This document shows, piece by piece, positions 1 to 6,242 of a stretch of DNA of 7,129 nt (position 1 is the stretch's first letter; every line of letters begins with the position of its first letter). A program made the position numbers and the translations under genes. This DNA comes from Anaerolineales bacterium (GTDB taxonomy: Bacteria; Chloroflexota; Anaerolineae; Anaerolineales; DRMV01), in the NCBI GenBank assembly GCA_015494815.1, contig WGAK01000182.1, forward strand, positions 1 through 7,129, in the 5' to 3' direction. The notes under the pieces are model-generated. The model did no database searches. It saw only the letters and a list, made by a program, of their open reading frames with translations, and was not told where the DNA came from.

Positions 1-438
1 CCCATGCCCACGCCCGTGCCGCCGACACCCACGCCCGTGCCGACCCAGCCCCCGCCCACATCGCCGCCGGCAACGGGCGGCCATACGGTGCCGTCGGAGT
101 ATGTGCTGCGGGCCGGTGAGTTCCCCTATTGCATTGCCCGCCGCTTCAACATCCACCCCGAAGACTTGCTGGGCGCCAATGGCATCAGCCCGTTCCAATA
201 CTACTTCTCGCCGGGCACCCGCTTGCGCATCCCGCAGAACGCGCGGCCCTTCACCGCGTTTGCCCCGCGTGCGCTGCAGCCCCATCCCACGACCTACACC
301 GTACACGGCTCGGGCGAAACCATCTACAGCATTGCTTGCAAGTTCGGCGATGTGTGGCCCGAAGACATTGCCGCGGCCAACGGCCTGCCCGTGAGCGAGC
401 AGCCGCTGGCACCGGGCACGGTCCTGCACATCCCCTGA
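1..438 (+). CDS. LysM-domain extracellular protein, 5' end outside window
   Basis: The reading frame is open to the left edge, so this is the C-terminal part of a longer protein; the Met at base 4 sits inside a Pro/Thr linker and has no ribosome binding site. Numbered from that Met, residues 1-26 form a low-complexity linker of PTPVP units. Two LysM domains follow, at about 33-77 (YVLRAGEFPYCIARRF to GTRLRIP) and 98-144 (YTVHGSGETIYSIACKF to GTVLHIP). Each shows the LysM pattern of an opening Y-V/T strand, an IA..F helix, a (G/A)AN turn and a closing PGT.L.IP strand. LysM domains bind N-acetylglucosamine-containing glycans such as peptidoglycan, and the linker suggests an exported, wall-associated protein. 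Each LysM carries one Cys (43 and 112). The stop is TGA at 436-438. The missing N-terminus may hold a signal peptide, membrane anchor or catalytic domain, so the full function is unknown. Confidence 0.88.
   Translation, partial: PMPTPVPPTPTPVPTQPPPTSPPATGGHTVPSEYVLRAGEFPYCIARRFNIHPEDLLGANGISPFQYYFSPGTRLRIPQNARPFTAFAPRALQPHPTTYTVHGSGETIYSIACKFGDVWPEDIAAANGLPVSEQPLAPGTVLHIP
7..42 (+). repeat. Two-copy direct repeat coding for the Pro/Thr linker
   Basis: The 15-mer CCCACGCCCGTGCCG occurs at 7-21 and again at 28-42, a spacing of 21 bases, which keeps the frame. Each copy encodes PTPVP. This is a small in-frame repeat typical of expanding Pro/Thr linkers in exported proteins, not a mobile or regulatory repeat. 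Confidence 0.7.
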
Positions 439-447
439 AGCCTGGAC

Positions 448-474
448 GCGGCGGGCCCTCGCCCGGCCCGCCGC
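448..474 (+). other. GC hairpin between LysM and NUDIX genes
   Basis: GCGGCGGGCC at 448-457 is perfectly complementary to GGCCCGCCGC at 465-474, giving a 10-bp all-GC stem with a 7-base loop. It begins 10 bases after the LysM stop codon and ends 11 bases before the GGAGGAG of the NUDIX gene. No T tract follows on either strand, so it is not a classical intrinsic terminator. It could be a T-less terminator, an mRNA-stabilising 3' end or a chance product of high GC. The inverted repeat is certain; its role is not. Confidence 0.5.
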
Positions 475-495
475 CCGCCTCGCCCGGAGGAGACC

Positions 496-1029
496 ATGCC
501 ACCACTGCCCGTCCAACGCTCCCAAGTGCTCTTCCAGGGCCGGGTGTTTCGGGTGCGCCGCGACTGGGTGCGCACGCCTGACGGCCGCACCGTGACCTGG
601 GATATCGTCGAGCATCACGGCGCGGTGACCATCGTACCCGTGGACGCCCAGGGTCAGGTGTGGTTCGTGCGCCAATATCGCCATGCGGTGGGGGAAACCA
701 TCCTGGAGTTCCCGGCCGGCACCCTGGAGCCGGGGGAAGAGCCTCTGGCCTGCGCGCAGCGCGAACTGGCCGAAGAAATCGGCCGCGCCGCGGCCCACTG
801 GCGGCGGCTGGGCACCTTCTACCTGGCCCCCGGTTATTCCACCGAGCAGATGACCGTCTTTTTGGCCCGCGACCTGCGCCCGGCCCAGGGGCAGTTGGAT
901 GCGGACGAGATTTTGCGGCCCGAGCGGTACCCGTTGGCCCAGGTGGACGCCTGGATACGCGCCGGGCACCTGCGCGATGCCAAGACGCTGGCGGCCTGGT
1001 TGTTGGCCCGGCCTTACCTTTCATCCTGA
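496..1029 (+). CDS. NUDIX hydrolase, ADP-ribose/ADP-sugar pyrophosphatase type
   Basis: This 177-residue protein has the usual length of NudF-type ADP-ribose pyrophosphatases, which hydrolyse ADP-ribose or other nucleoside diphosphate sugars to AMP (or NMP) and a sugar phosphate, using Mg2+. The Nudix box is at residues 75-96: G75, five residues, E81, seven residues, then RELAEEIG (89-96). All metal-binding Glu positions are present; the position after the final Gly, usually hydrophobic, is Arg97. P112-G113 lies 16 residues beyond the box, followed by E117, matching the PG...E element that separates ADP-ribose/ADP-sugar hydrolases from other NUDIX enzymes. The N-terminal strand region (11-60, with VRQYRHAVGE) also fits this subfamily. 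The start is supported by GGAGGAG at 486-492. The phosphohexomutase gene begins 18 bases after the stop, so the two are probably co-transcribed. The exact substrate cannot be read from sequence. Confidence 0.9.
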   Translation: MPPLPVQRSQVLFQGRVFRVRRDWVRTPDGRTVTWDIVEHHGAVTIVPVDAQGQVWFVRQYRHAVGETILEFPAGTLEPGEEPLACAQRELAEEIGRAAAHWRRLGTFYLAPGYSTEQMTVFLARDLRPAQGQLDADEILRPERYPLAQVDAWIRAGHLRDAKTLAAWLLARPYLSS

Positions 1030-1047
1030 TACCCCTCGAGGCAGGCC

Positions 1048-2478
1048 ATGAGCATCCATTTTGGCACCGACGGCTGGCGCGCCGTCATCTCGGAAACTTT
1101 CACCTTTCACAACCTGCGGCTGGTGGCCCAGGCCATTGCCGACGCGTTGAACGGCCACGACGCCACGCCCAAGGCCGTGGTGGTCGGGTTCGACACGCGC
1201 TTTCTCTCCGACCGCTACGCGCGCGAGGTCGCTCGGGTGCTGGCCGCCAACGGCTATCAGGTCTGGCTGACCCGCGCCGACGAGCCCACGCCGGTGGTGT
1301 CCTACGCGGTCAAGGCGCAGGGCGCGCGCGCGGGGGTGATGATTACCGCCTCGCACAACCCGCCGCGCTACAACGGCGTGAAACTCAAGGCCGCATACGG
1401 CGGCCCCGCGCCCAAGTCCCTCACCCGGCAAGTCGAGGCCGCGCTGGTGGACAACGAGCGCCGGGCCCGCGGCCCCAACCTCATGGACTACGACCGGGCC
1501 CTGGCCGAGGAGCGCATTCGGCGCTTCGACCCGCTGCCGGCCTACGAAGCCCACATCGCCACGCTGTTGGACCTGGACACCCTGGCCGACGCGGCTTTGC
1601 GCGTGGTGGTGGATGCCATGTACGGCTCGGGCCGGGGGGTGTTCCCGCATTTGCTGCGCGGCACGCGCGTCGAGGTGCACGAGATTCGGGCCGAACTCAA
1701 CCCCGGCTTTGGCGGCGTGCATCCCGAGCCTATCCCGCGGCACTTGCACGCGCTGTTCGCGGCCCTGGCCCACGGCATGGGCCAGGTCGGGCTGGCCACC
1801 GACGGCGACGCGGACCGCATCGGCGCGGTGGACGAGAAAGGCCGTTTCGTGGACCCGCATCGCATTTTCGCCCTGGCCGTGGATTACCTGGCCGGCCGGC
1901 GTGGCTGGCGCGGGGCGGTGGTGCGCACGGTGTCCACCACGCGCATGATTGACCGGCTGGCCCGGCAGTACGACCTGCTCGTGCACGAAACGCCGGTGGG
2001 CTTCGACCACATCGCGGCGCACATGCTGCGCGAGCCCGTGTTGATGGGCGGCGAAGAGTCGGGCGGCATGTCCATCTTGGGGCACATCCCCGAGGGCGAT
2101 GGCATTTTGATGGGCCTGCTGCTGCTCGAGATGATGGCTGCCCAGGGCGCGGCCTTAGCCGATTTGGTGGACGACTTGCTGCAGCGGGTGGGCCCGGCGC
2201 ATTATCGGCGGGTGGACTTGCGCCTGCGGCGGGCCGTGGACAAGGCCGCGGTGACCCGCGCCCTGGCCGATGACGCGCCCGCGTCCATCGGCGGCCAGTC
2301 GGTGGTGGAAGTCAACACCCGCGACGGTTGCAAATACCTGTTGGCCGACGATTCCTGGCTGCTCATTCGCCCTTCGGGCACCGAGCCGGTGTTGCGCGTG
2401 TATGCCGAAGCGCGCGATCCGGGCATGTTGGACGCGCTGCTGGCCCACGGCCGCGCGGTGGCCGAAAGCCTGCTGTGA
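1048..2478 (+). CDS. Phosphoglucomutase/phosphomannomutase (alpha-D-phosphohexomutase)
   Basis: This complete 476-residue cytosolic enzyme interconverts hexose 1- and 6-phosphates through a phosphoserine. All four family signatures are present in order: N-terminal FGTDGWR (5-11), the active-site loop TASHNP (100-105) with phosphoacceptor Ser102, the Mg2+ loop DGDADR (252-257), the sugar-recognition loop GGEESGG (334-340), and the phosphate-binding loop RPSGTEP (441-447). The length fits the four-domain family. The EESGG form of the sugar loop resembles phosphoglucomutase-type members more than GlmM (usually EQSGH), so glucose 1-phosphate/glucose 6-phosphate is the likeliest substrate pair; this is inference, and phosphomannomutase activity remains possible. 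The start follows a GAGGCAGG purine run at 1038-1045, closely behind the NUDIX gene. The pairing suggests a shared role in sugar nucleotide turnover, since one enzyme can release a sugar 1-phosphate that the other isomerises. Confidence 0.93.
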   Translation: MSIHFGTDGWRAVISETFTFHNLRLVAQAIADALNGHDATPKAVVVGFDTRFLSDRYAREVARVLAANGYQVWLTRADEPTPVVSYAVKAQGARAGVMITASHNPPRYNGVKLKAAYGGPAPKSLTRQVEAALVDNERRARGPNLMDYDRALAEERIRRFDPLPAYEAHIATLLDLDTLADAALRVVVDAMYGSGRGVFPHLLRGTRVEVHEIRAELNPGFGGVHPEPIPRHLHALFAALAHGMGQVGLATDGDADRIGAVDEKGRFVDPHRIFALAVDYLAGRRGWRGAVVRTVSTTRMIDRLARQYDLLVHETPVGFDHIAAHMLREPVLMGGEESGGMSILGHIPEGDGILMGLLLLEMMAAQGAALADLVDDLLQRVGPAHYRRVDLRLRRAVDKAAVTRALADDAPASIGGQSVVEVNTRDGCKYLLADDSWLLIRPSGTEPVLRVYAEARDPGMLDALLAHGRAVAESLL

Positions 2479-2487
2479 CCCCGTTGG

Positions 2488-2530
2488 CCGGGCGCGCGCG
2501 GGCCACGCGGCGCAGCCGCGCCGCGCCCGG
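2488..2530 (+). other. Overlapping GC inverted repeats in the 81-base gap before the MDR gene
   Basis: Two alternative stems can form. CGCGGCGC (2506-2513) pairs with GCGCCGCG (2518-2525) around the 4-base loop AGCC. CCGGGCGC (2488-2495) pairs with GCGCCCGG (2523-2530) as a wider stem. They compete for bases 2523-2525, so both cannot be complete at once. There is no T tract, and the MDR-gene ribosome binding site lies downstream at 2550-2554. This could be a leaky transcription boundary or an mRNA stabiliser within the operon, or simply a result of high GC. Confidence 0.4.
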
Positions 2531-2559
2531 AGGGCGTCCCCCAAACCCTGGAGGCGAGT

Positions 2560-3600
2560 ATGCGCGCCGTTTATCTGACCGCACACGGCGGCCCCGAGGT
2601 GTTGCAATACGGCGAGTTGCCCGACCCGCAGCCGGGGCCGGGGCAGGTGCGGGTGCGCCTGCATTACGCGGCCCTCAATCATCTGGACCTGTGGGTGCGC
2701 CGCGGCTGGCCGGGGTTGCGGCTGACCTACCCCCACATTTTGGGCGCGGACGGCGCGGGGGTGGTGGATGCGGTAGGCCCCGGCGTGGATGCCGCCTGGG
2801 TTGGGCGGCGGGTGGTGCTCAACCCCAACATCGGCTGCGGCCGCTGCGCGTATTGCCTGGCCGGGCAAGACAACCGCTGCGACCACTGGCAGTTGTTGGG
2901 CGAAACCCGCGCCGGCACCTACGCCGACTTCGTGGTGGTGCCCGAACGCAATGTGTGGCCCGTGCCCGACGGCTTCGACCTGGCCCAGGCCGCGGCCGCC
3001 GCGCTGGTGTTCCAGACCGCCTGGCACTCGCTCATCACCCGCGGCGGGCTGCGGCCGGGGGAGTGGGTGCTGGTGGTGGGCGCGTCGGGTGGAGTGAACA
3101 CGGCCAGCATTCAGATTGCCAAACGGGCCGGCGCACGGGTCATCGTCGTCGGCTCCAACGCCCGCAAACTGGCGCTGGCGCGCGACCTGGGCGCGGACTT
3201 CGGCATTGACCGCTCGCAAACCCCCCGCTGGCACCGCGAGGTGCTGCGCCTGACCAACGGCCGCGGCGTGGATGTGGTGGTGGACAATGTGGGCACCACC
3301 TTCCCGTTGAGTTTCAAGGCCGCGTGCAAGGGTGGGCGCATCCTCACCGTGGGCAATACCGGCGGCCCGGTGTTCGAGATTGACAACCGCTACATCTTCG
3401 GCAAGCATCTGAGCATTCTGGGCTCCACCATGTCGCCCCAAACCGATTTTCGCACGGTGATGGACCTGGTCTTCGCCGGGCACCTGCGCGCGGTGGTGGA
3501 CCGGGTCTTCCCGCTGGCCGAGGCCCGGGCCGCGCATGCGTATCTGGAAGCCGGCCAGCAGTTGGGCAAGGTGGTGCTGCGCATCGCGGCTCAGGCCTGA
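2560..3600 (+). CDS. MDR-family zinc-binding dehydrogenase (quinone oxidoreductase-like)
   Basis: This 346-residue member of the medium-chain dehydrogenase/reductase superfamily has the expected two-domain length. The catalytic GroES-like domain covers roughly 1-130. The Rossmann domain starts near 165, with GASGGVN at 174-180 where most relatives have GGVG. A structural-zinc lobe is intact: Cys93, Cys96, Cys99 and Cys107. The catalytic-zinc ligands of true alcohol dehydrogenases are missing: the first-ligand Cys position falls in ALNHLD (38-43), and the usual GHE motif reads GAD (62-64). The NxxDxxxxRG run (40-49) and the C-terminal VDRVFPLAEA (313-322) resemble quinone oxidoreductases. It therefore probably reduces or oxidises an enone, quinone or aldehyde with NAD(P)H without catalytic zinc; the substrate is unknown. 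The start follows GGAGG at 2550-2554. The flavin oxidoreductase gene begins 24 bases after its stop. Confidence 0.88.
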   Translation: MRAVYLTAHGGPEVLQYGELPDPQPGPGQVRVRLHYAALNHLDLWVRRGWPGLRLTYPHILGADGAGVVDAVGPGVDAAWVGRRVVLNPNIGCGRCAYCLAGQDNRCDHWQLLGETRAGTYADFVVVPERNVWPVPDGFDLAQAAAAALVFQTAWHSLITRGGLRPGEWVLVVGASGGVNTASIQIAKRAGARVIVVGSNARKLALARDLGADFGIDRSQTPRWHREVLRLTNGRGVDVVVDNVGTTFPLSFKAACKGGRILTVGNTGGPVFEIDNRYIFGKHLSILGSTMSPQTDFRTVMDLVFAGHLRAVVDRVFPLAEARAAHAYLEAGQQLGKVVLRIAAQA

Positions 3601-3624
3601 AGCCCGGCGTGCACGGAGGTCATC

Positions 3625-4782
3625 ATGAGTGATTTGCCCAAAACCGCGTCGGTGGTCGTCGTGGGCGGTGGCGTGATGGGCGTGAGCACCGCGTATCACC
3701 TGGCCCGTCGCGGTGTGCGTGATGTGGTGCTGTTGGAGCGCGACACCTTTCTGGGGCACGGCGCCACGGGGCGCTGCGCAGGGGGTGTGCGCTATCAGTT
3801 CGCCACCGAAATTAACATTCGCCTGTCGTTGGTGTCGTTGCCCATGATTGAGCGTTTCGAGGACGAAACCGGCGTCTCGCCCCAATATCGGCCCATTGGC
3901 TATTTGTTCGTGCTGACGCGGCCCCAGGATGTCGAGGCCTTTCGCCGGAATGTCGCGCTGCAGCGCCGGCTGGGCGTGTCCACCGAATGGCTGGATGGCG
4001 ACGAAGTGCGGCGGCGGTTGCCTTTCATGCGCTTCGACGACGCGCTCGCCGGTACCTTCCACGCCAAAGACGGCCTGGCCGACCCGCACAGCATCGTGCA
4101 GGGGTACGCACGCCGCGCCCGCGACCTGGGCGCGCGCATCGTCACCGACGCGCCGGTCACGGGCATTGTGGTCCAGGGTGGCCGGGTGCGCGCGGTGGAG
4201 ACGCCCCGGGGGCGCATCGCCACGCCCGTGGTGGTCAACGCGGCCGGGCCCTGGGCCGGGGAGGTGGCCCGCCTGGCCGGGGTGAACCTGCCCATTACGC
4301 CGGTGCGGCGGCAGTGGCTGACCACCACGCCTTTGCCCGAGTTGCCGCGCGACTTCCCCTTTGTCATTGACTTTGCCCAGGCGCTGTATTTCCACCCCGA
4401 AGGCGAGGGCGTGCTCACCGGCATGTCCAATCCCAACGAAAAGCCTGGCTTCAACCAGCAGGTGGACCCCGAGTGGGAACTGGTGCACATGGAAGCCGCC
4501 ATGCAGCGCCTGCCGCTGCTGGAGCGAGCCGGGGTGATGAGCCGGGTGGCCGGGCTGTACGAGAACACGCCCGACGCGCATCCCATCTTCGGCCCCACCG
4601 AAGTGGAAGGTTTCCATGTGGTGGCGGGCTTTTCGGGCCACGGCTTCATGCACGGCCCGGTGGCCGGGTTGTTGATGGCCGAGATTTTGCTGGACGGCCG
4701 GGCCCACACCGTGGATGTGAGCATGCTCGACGCGGCCCGCTTCCGCGAGGGGCGCTTGATTCGCGAATACAACGTGGTGTGA
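3625..4782 (+). CDS. FAD-dependent oxidoreductase, DAO family (sarcosine oxidase beta/amino-acid oxidase-like)
   Basis: This 385-residue protein has the size and layout of single-domain DAO-family flavoenzymes (sarcosine oxidase beta subunit, glycine oxidase, D-amino-acid dehydrogenase, archaeal-type proline dehydrogenase). The N-terminal dinucleotide-binding motif is GGGVMG (14-19), with Glu38 ending the second strand for FAD ribose binding. GATGRCAGGVRYQF (46-59) fits the FAD pyrophosphate/flavin region. VVVNAAGPWAGEVA (202-215) is the family's second FAD-contact segment. The C-terminal block LYENTPDAHPIFGP (311-324) and GFSGHGFMHGPVAG (335-348) resembles sarcosine oxidase beta and dimethylglycine dehydrogenase. 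No Cys lies in the C-terminal region where monomeric sarcosine oxidase attaches flavin covalently, so FAD is probably held non-covalently. It likely oxidises an amine or amino acid, but no partner-subunit or folate-domain gene lies nearby to identify the substrate. The start is fixed by GGAGGT at 3615-3620. An intrinsic terminator follows the stop. Confidence 0.88.
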   Translation: MSDLPKTASVVVVGGGVMGVSTAYHLARRGVRDVVLLERDTFLGHGATGRCAGGVRYQFATEINIRLSLVSLPMIERFEDETGVSPQYRPIGYLFVLTRPQDVEAFRRNVALQRRLGVSTEWLDGDEVRRRLPFMRFDDALAGTFHAKDGLADPHSIVQGYARRARDLGARIVTDAPVTGIVVQGGRVRAVETPRGRIATPVVVNAAGPWAGEVARLAGVNLPITPVRRQWLTTTPLPELPRDFPFVIDFAQALYFHPEGEGVLTGMSNPNEKPGFNQQVDPEWELVHMEAAMQRLPLLERAGVMSRVAGLYENTPDAHPIFGPTEVEGFHVVAGFSGHGFMHGPVAGLLMAEILLDGRAHTVDVSMLDAARFREGRLIREYNVV

Positions 4783-4790
4783 ATGGGAAT

Positions 4791-4820
4791 GCGGCGCGTG
4801 GGCCGGCGCGCGCCGCTTTT
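4791..4820 (+). terminator. Intrinsic terminator of the plus-strand operon
   Basis: GCGGCGCG (4791-4798) pairs perfectly with CGCGCCGC (4809-4816) around a 10-base loop, and TTTT follows at 4817-4820. It starts 8 bases after the stop of the FAD oxidoreductase gene. The all-GC stem and immediate T run fit a Rho-independent terminator for plus-strand transcription. Nothing T-rich follows on the minus strand, so it appears one-directional. Confidence 0.75.
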
Positions 4821-4827
4821 AACCACC

Positions 4828-4854
4828 AGGAGGCGCGTCTCGCACGCGCCTCCT
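4828..4854 (-). terminator. Second hairpin between the convergent genes, probable end of enolase transcript
   Basis: AGGAGGCGCGT (4828-4838) is perfectly complementary to ACGCGCCTCCT (4844-4854), an 11-bp stem with a 5-base loop. On the minus strand it begins 36 bases after the enolase stop. The T tract is weak in either direction: GGTGGTT on the minus strand, TT then GGCC on the plus strand. Its position suggests a terminator or 3'-end stabiliser for enolase, perhaps also a backstop for the plus-strand operon. One arm contains AGGAGG, a ribosome-binding-like sequence, but no start codon follows it usefully. Confidence 0.55.
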
Positions 4855-4890
4855 TTGGCCTGAGCCGGGCTTGCGGGGCCAGGCACCGCG

Positions 4891-6183
4891 TTACGAGCGG
4901 CCCAAGAACGCCAGCCCCGCGAATCGGGCCTCGGCCCCCAAATCTTCCTCGATGCGCAACAATTGGTTGTATTTGGCCGTGCGGTCCGAGCGGGCGGGCG
5001 CGCCGGTCTTGATTTGGCCCATGTTCCAGGCCACGGCCAGGTCCGCGATGGTGGTGTCTTCGGTCTCGCCCGAACGATGTGAGGTCACCGTGCCCCAGCC
5101 GTGGCGCTGGCACAGCGCGACCGCGTCGTAGGTTTCGCTCAGCGTGCCGATTTGGTTGACCTTGACCAGCAAGGCGTTGGCCACGCCCATTTCCATCGCC
5201 CGCTGCACCCGCTCGGGGTTGGTCACCAGCAGGTCATCGCCCACCAACTGGACGCGTGCGCCCAGGGCCTCGGTCAGCAGGCGCCAGCCTTCCCAATCGT
5301 CCTCGGCCAGGCCGTCTTCCAGCGACACGATGGGGTAGTGCTCCACCCAGCGGGACCAGAATTCTACCATCTCGGCCGCGGTGAGGTGGCGGCCTTCTTT
5401 GCGCAGGTGATAGCGCCCGGTTTCGGGGTCGTACAGTTCCGACGCCGCGGGGTCCAGGGCAATGGATACCTGGTCGCCGGGCTTGAGGCCCGCTTTGACG
5501 ATGGCCTCCAGAATGACCTCCACGGCTTCTTCGTTGGCCTTGAGCGGAGGCGCGAAACCGCCTTCGTCGCCCACCAGGGTGATGTAGCCCCGCGCCTTGA
5601 GCACATCCTTGAGCGCGTGGTAAATCTCCGCGCCCCAGCGCAGGGCCTCGGCGAAGGTAGGCGCGGCCCAGGGCATGACCATGAACTCCTGCATGTCCAC
5701 GCCCTGCCAGCCCGTGTGCGCGCCGCCGTTGAGGATGTTCATCATGGGCGTGGGCAGCACATGCGCGTTGGGCCCGCCCAGATAGCGATAGAGGGGCAGA
5801 CCCACGGCCTGGGCCGCGGCTTTGGCGACGGCCAGGCTGACGCCCAAGATGGCGTTGGCCCCCAGGCGGCCTTTGTTGGGCGTACCGTCCAGGCCCACCA
5901 GCAGGTCGTCCAGTTCCCGCTGGCGGGTGGCGTCGAAGCCCAGCACGGCCTCCGCGATGGGCCCGCGCACATGGGCCACGGCCTGCAGCACGCCCTTGCC
6001 GCGATAGCGCTGGGGGTCGCGGTCGCGCAGTTCCACAGCCTCGTGCACGCCCGTCGAAGCGCCCGAAGGCACCGCGGCCCGGCCCACATGGCCGGTGTCC
6101 AGCCGCACCTCGACCTCGACGGTGGGGTTGCCCCGGGAGTCCAGAATCTCCCGGGCGTGGACGCTTTCGATGTACGGAGCCAT
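4891..6183 (-). CDS. eno: Enolase (phosphopyruvate hydratase)
   Basis: Enolase interconverts 2-phosphoglycerate and phosphoenolpyruvate in glycolysis and gluconeogenesis with two Mg2+ ions. The 430 residues match the usual bacterial length. The N-terminus runs into the ILDSRGNPTVEVEV block (13-26), and the mobile loop is SGASTG (40-45). Catalytic and metal residues are all visible: Glu207 in GDEGGF, Asp244 in ALDPAASE, Glu289 in SLEDG, Asp316 in VGDD, Lys341 in LVKVNQIGT, His369 in SHRSGETED and Lys392 in IKTG. The loop after GGAH (153-156) reads TGWQGVD, one residue longer than the ADNNVD version I recall from well-known enolases. The start at 6183 was chosen because it gives the family N-terminus and has AGGAGG 7 bases upstream; the in-frame ATG at 6309 would add 42 unrelated residues and overlap the LCP gene. 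The stop is TAA at 4893-4891. Confidence 0.98.
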   Translation of the reverse strand: MAPYIESVHAREILDSRGNPTVEVEVRLDTGHVGRAAVPSGASTGVHEAVELRDRDPQRYRGKGVLQAVAHVRGPIAEAVLGFDATRQRELDDLLVGLDGTPNKGRLGANAILGVSLAVAKAAAQAVGLPLYRYLGGPNAHVLPTPMMNILNGGAHTGWQGVDMQEFMVMPWAAPTFAEALRWGAEIYHALKDVLKARGYITLVGDEGGFAPPLKANEEAVEVILEAIVKAGLKPGDQVSIALDPAASELYDPETGRYHLRKEGRHLTAAEMVEFWSRWVEHYPIVSLEDGLAEDDWEGWRLLTEALGARVQLVGDDLLVTNPERVQRAMEMGVANALLVKVNQIGTLSETYDAVALCQRHGWGTVTSHRSGETEDTTIADLAVAWNMGQIKTGAPARSDRTAKYNQLLRIEEDLGAEARFAGLAFLGRS

Positions 6184-6190
6184 TGGGTCG

Positions 6191-6196
6191 CCTCCT
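6191..6196 (-). promoter_or_regulatory. Ribosome binding site of enolase
   Basis: On the minus strand AGGAGG lies 7 bases before the ATG at 6183-6181. This near-perfect Shine-Dalgarno sequence fixes the enolase start there rather than at upstream in-frame Met codons. Confidence 0.85.
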
Positions 6197-6210
6197 GGGA
6201 TAGAAGATGC

Positions 6211-6242
6211 AAAAACCGGGTGGACGGTACGGCCCACCCGGT
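6211..6242 (-). terminator. Intrinsic terminator or attenuator between LCP gene and enolase
   Basis: On the minus strand ACCGGGTGG (6242-6234) pairs with CCACCCGGT (6223-6215) around a 10-base loop, and four further T residues follow at 6214-6211 (five counting the last stem base). This is the classical form of a Rho-independent terminator. It lies 6 bases after the LCP stop codon, yet only 27 bases separate its T tract from the enolase ATG, with the ribosome binding site inside them. It may end the LCP transcript, or act as a leaky or conditional attenuator ahead of enolase. Confidence 0.75.

Noticed and set aside
4..6. This ATG as the real start of the LysM protein
   Set aside because: It lies within a Pro/Thr linker, the frame is open to the left edge, and there would be no export signal.
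660..1952. A 430-codon plus-strand frame overlapping the NUDIX and mutase genes
   Set aside because: Arg/Gly/Ala/Pro-rich out-of-frame translation of two genes that have complete catalytic motifs.
1021..2085. A 354-codon minus-strand frame opposite the phosphohexomutase
   Set aside because: Low-complexity His/Arg/Gly/Val translation without motifs, fully inside a well-supported gene.
2155..4707. An 850-codon open frame on the minus strand antisense to the mutase, MDR and FAD genes
   Set aside because: It is rich in His, Gln, Gly, Arg and Ala with no recognisable domain, and runs opposite three genes with clear family motifs and ribosome binding sites. Long antisense frames are expected in very GC-rich coding DNA, where AT-rich stop codons are rare.
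6197..6215. Possible -10 element (TCTATC) ahead of enolase on the minus strand
   Set aside because: A poor match to TATAAT, no convincing -35, and too close to the ribosome binding site; not enough to call a promoter.
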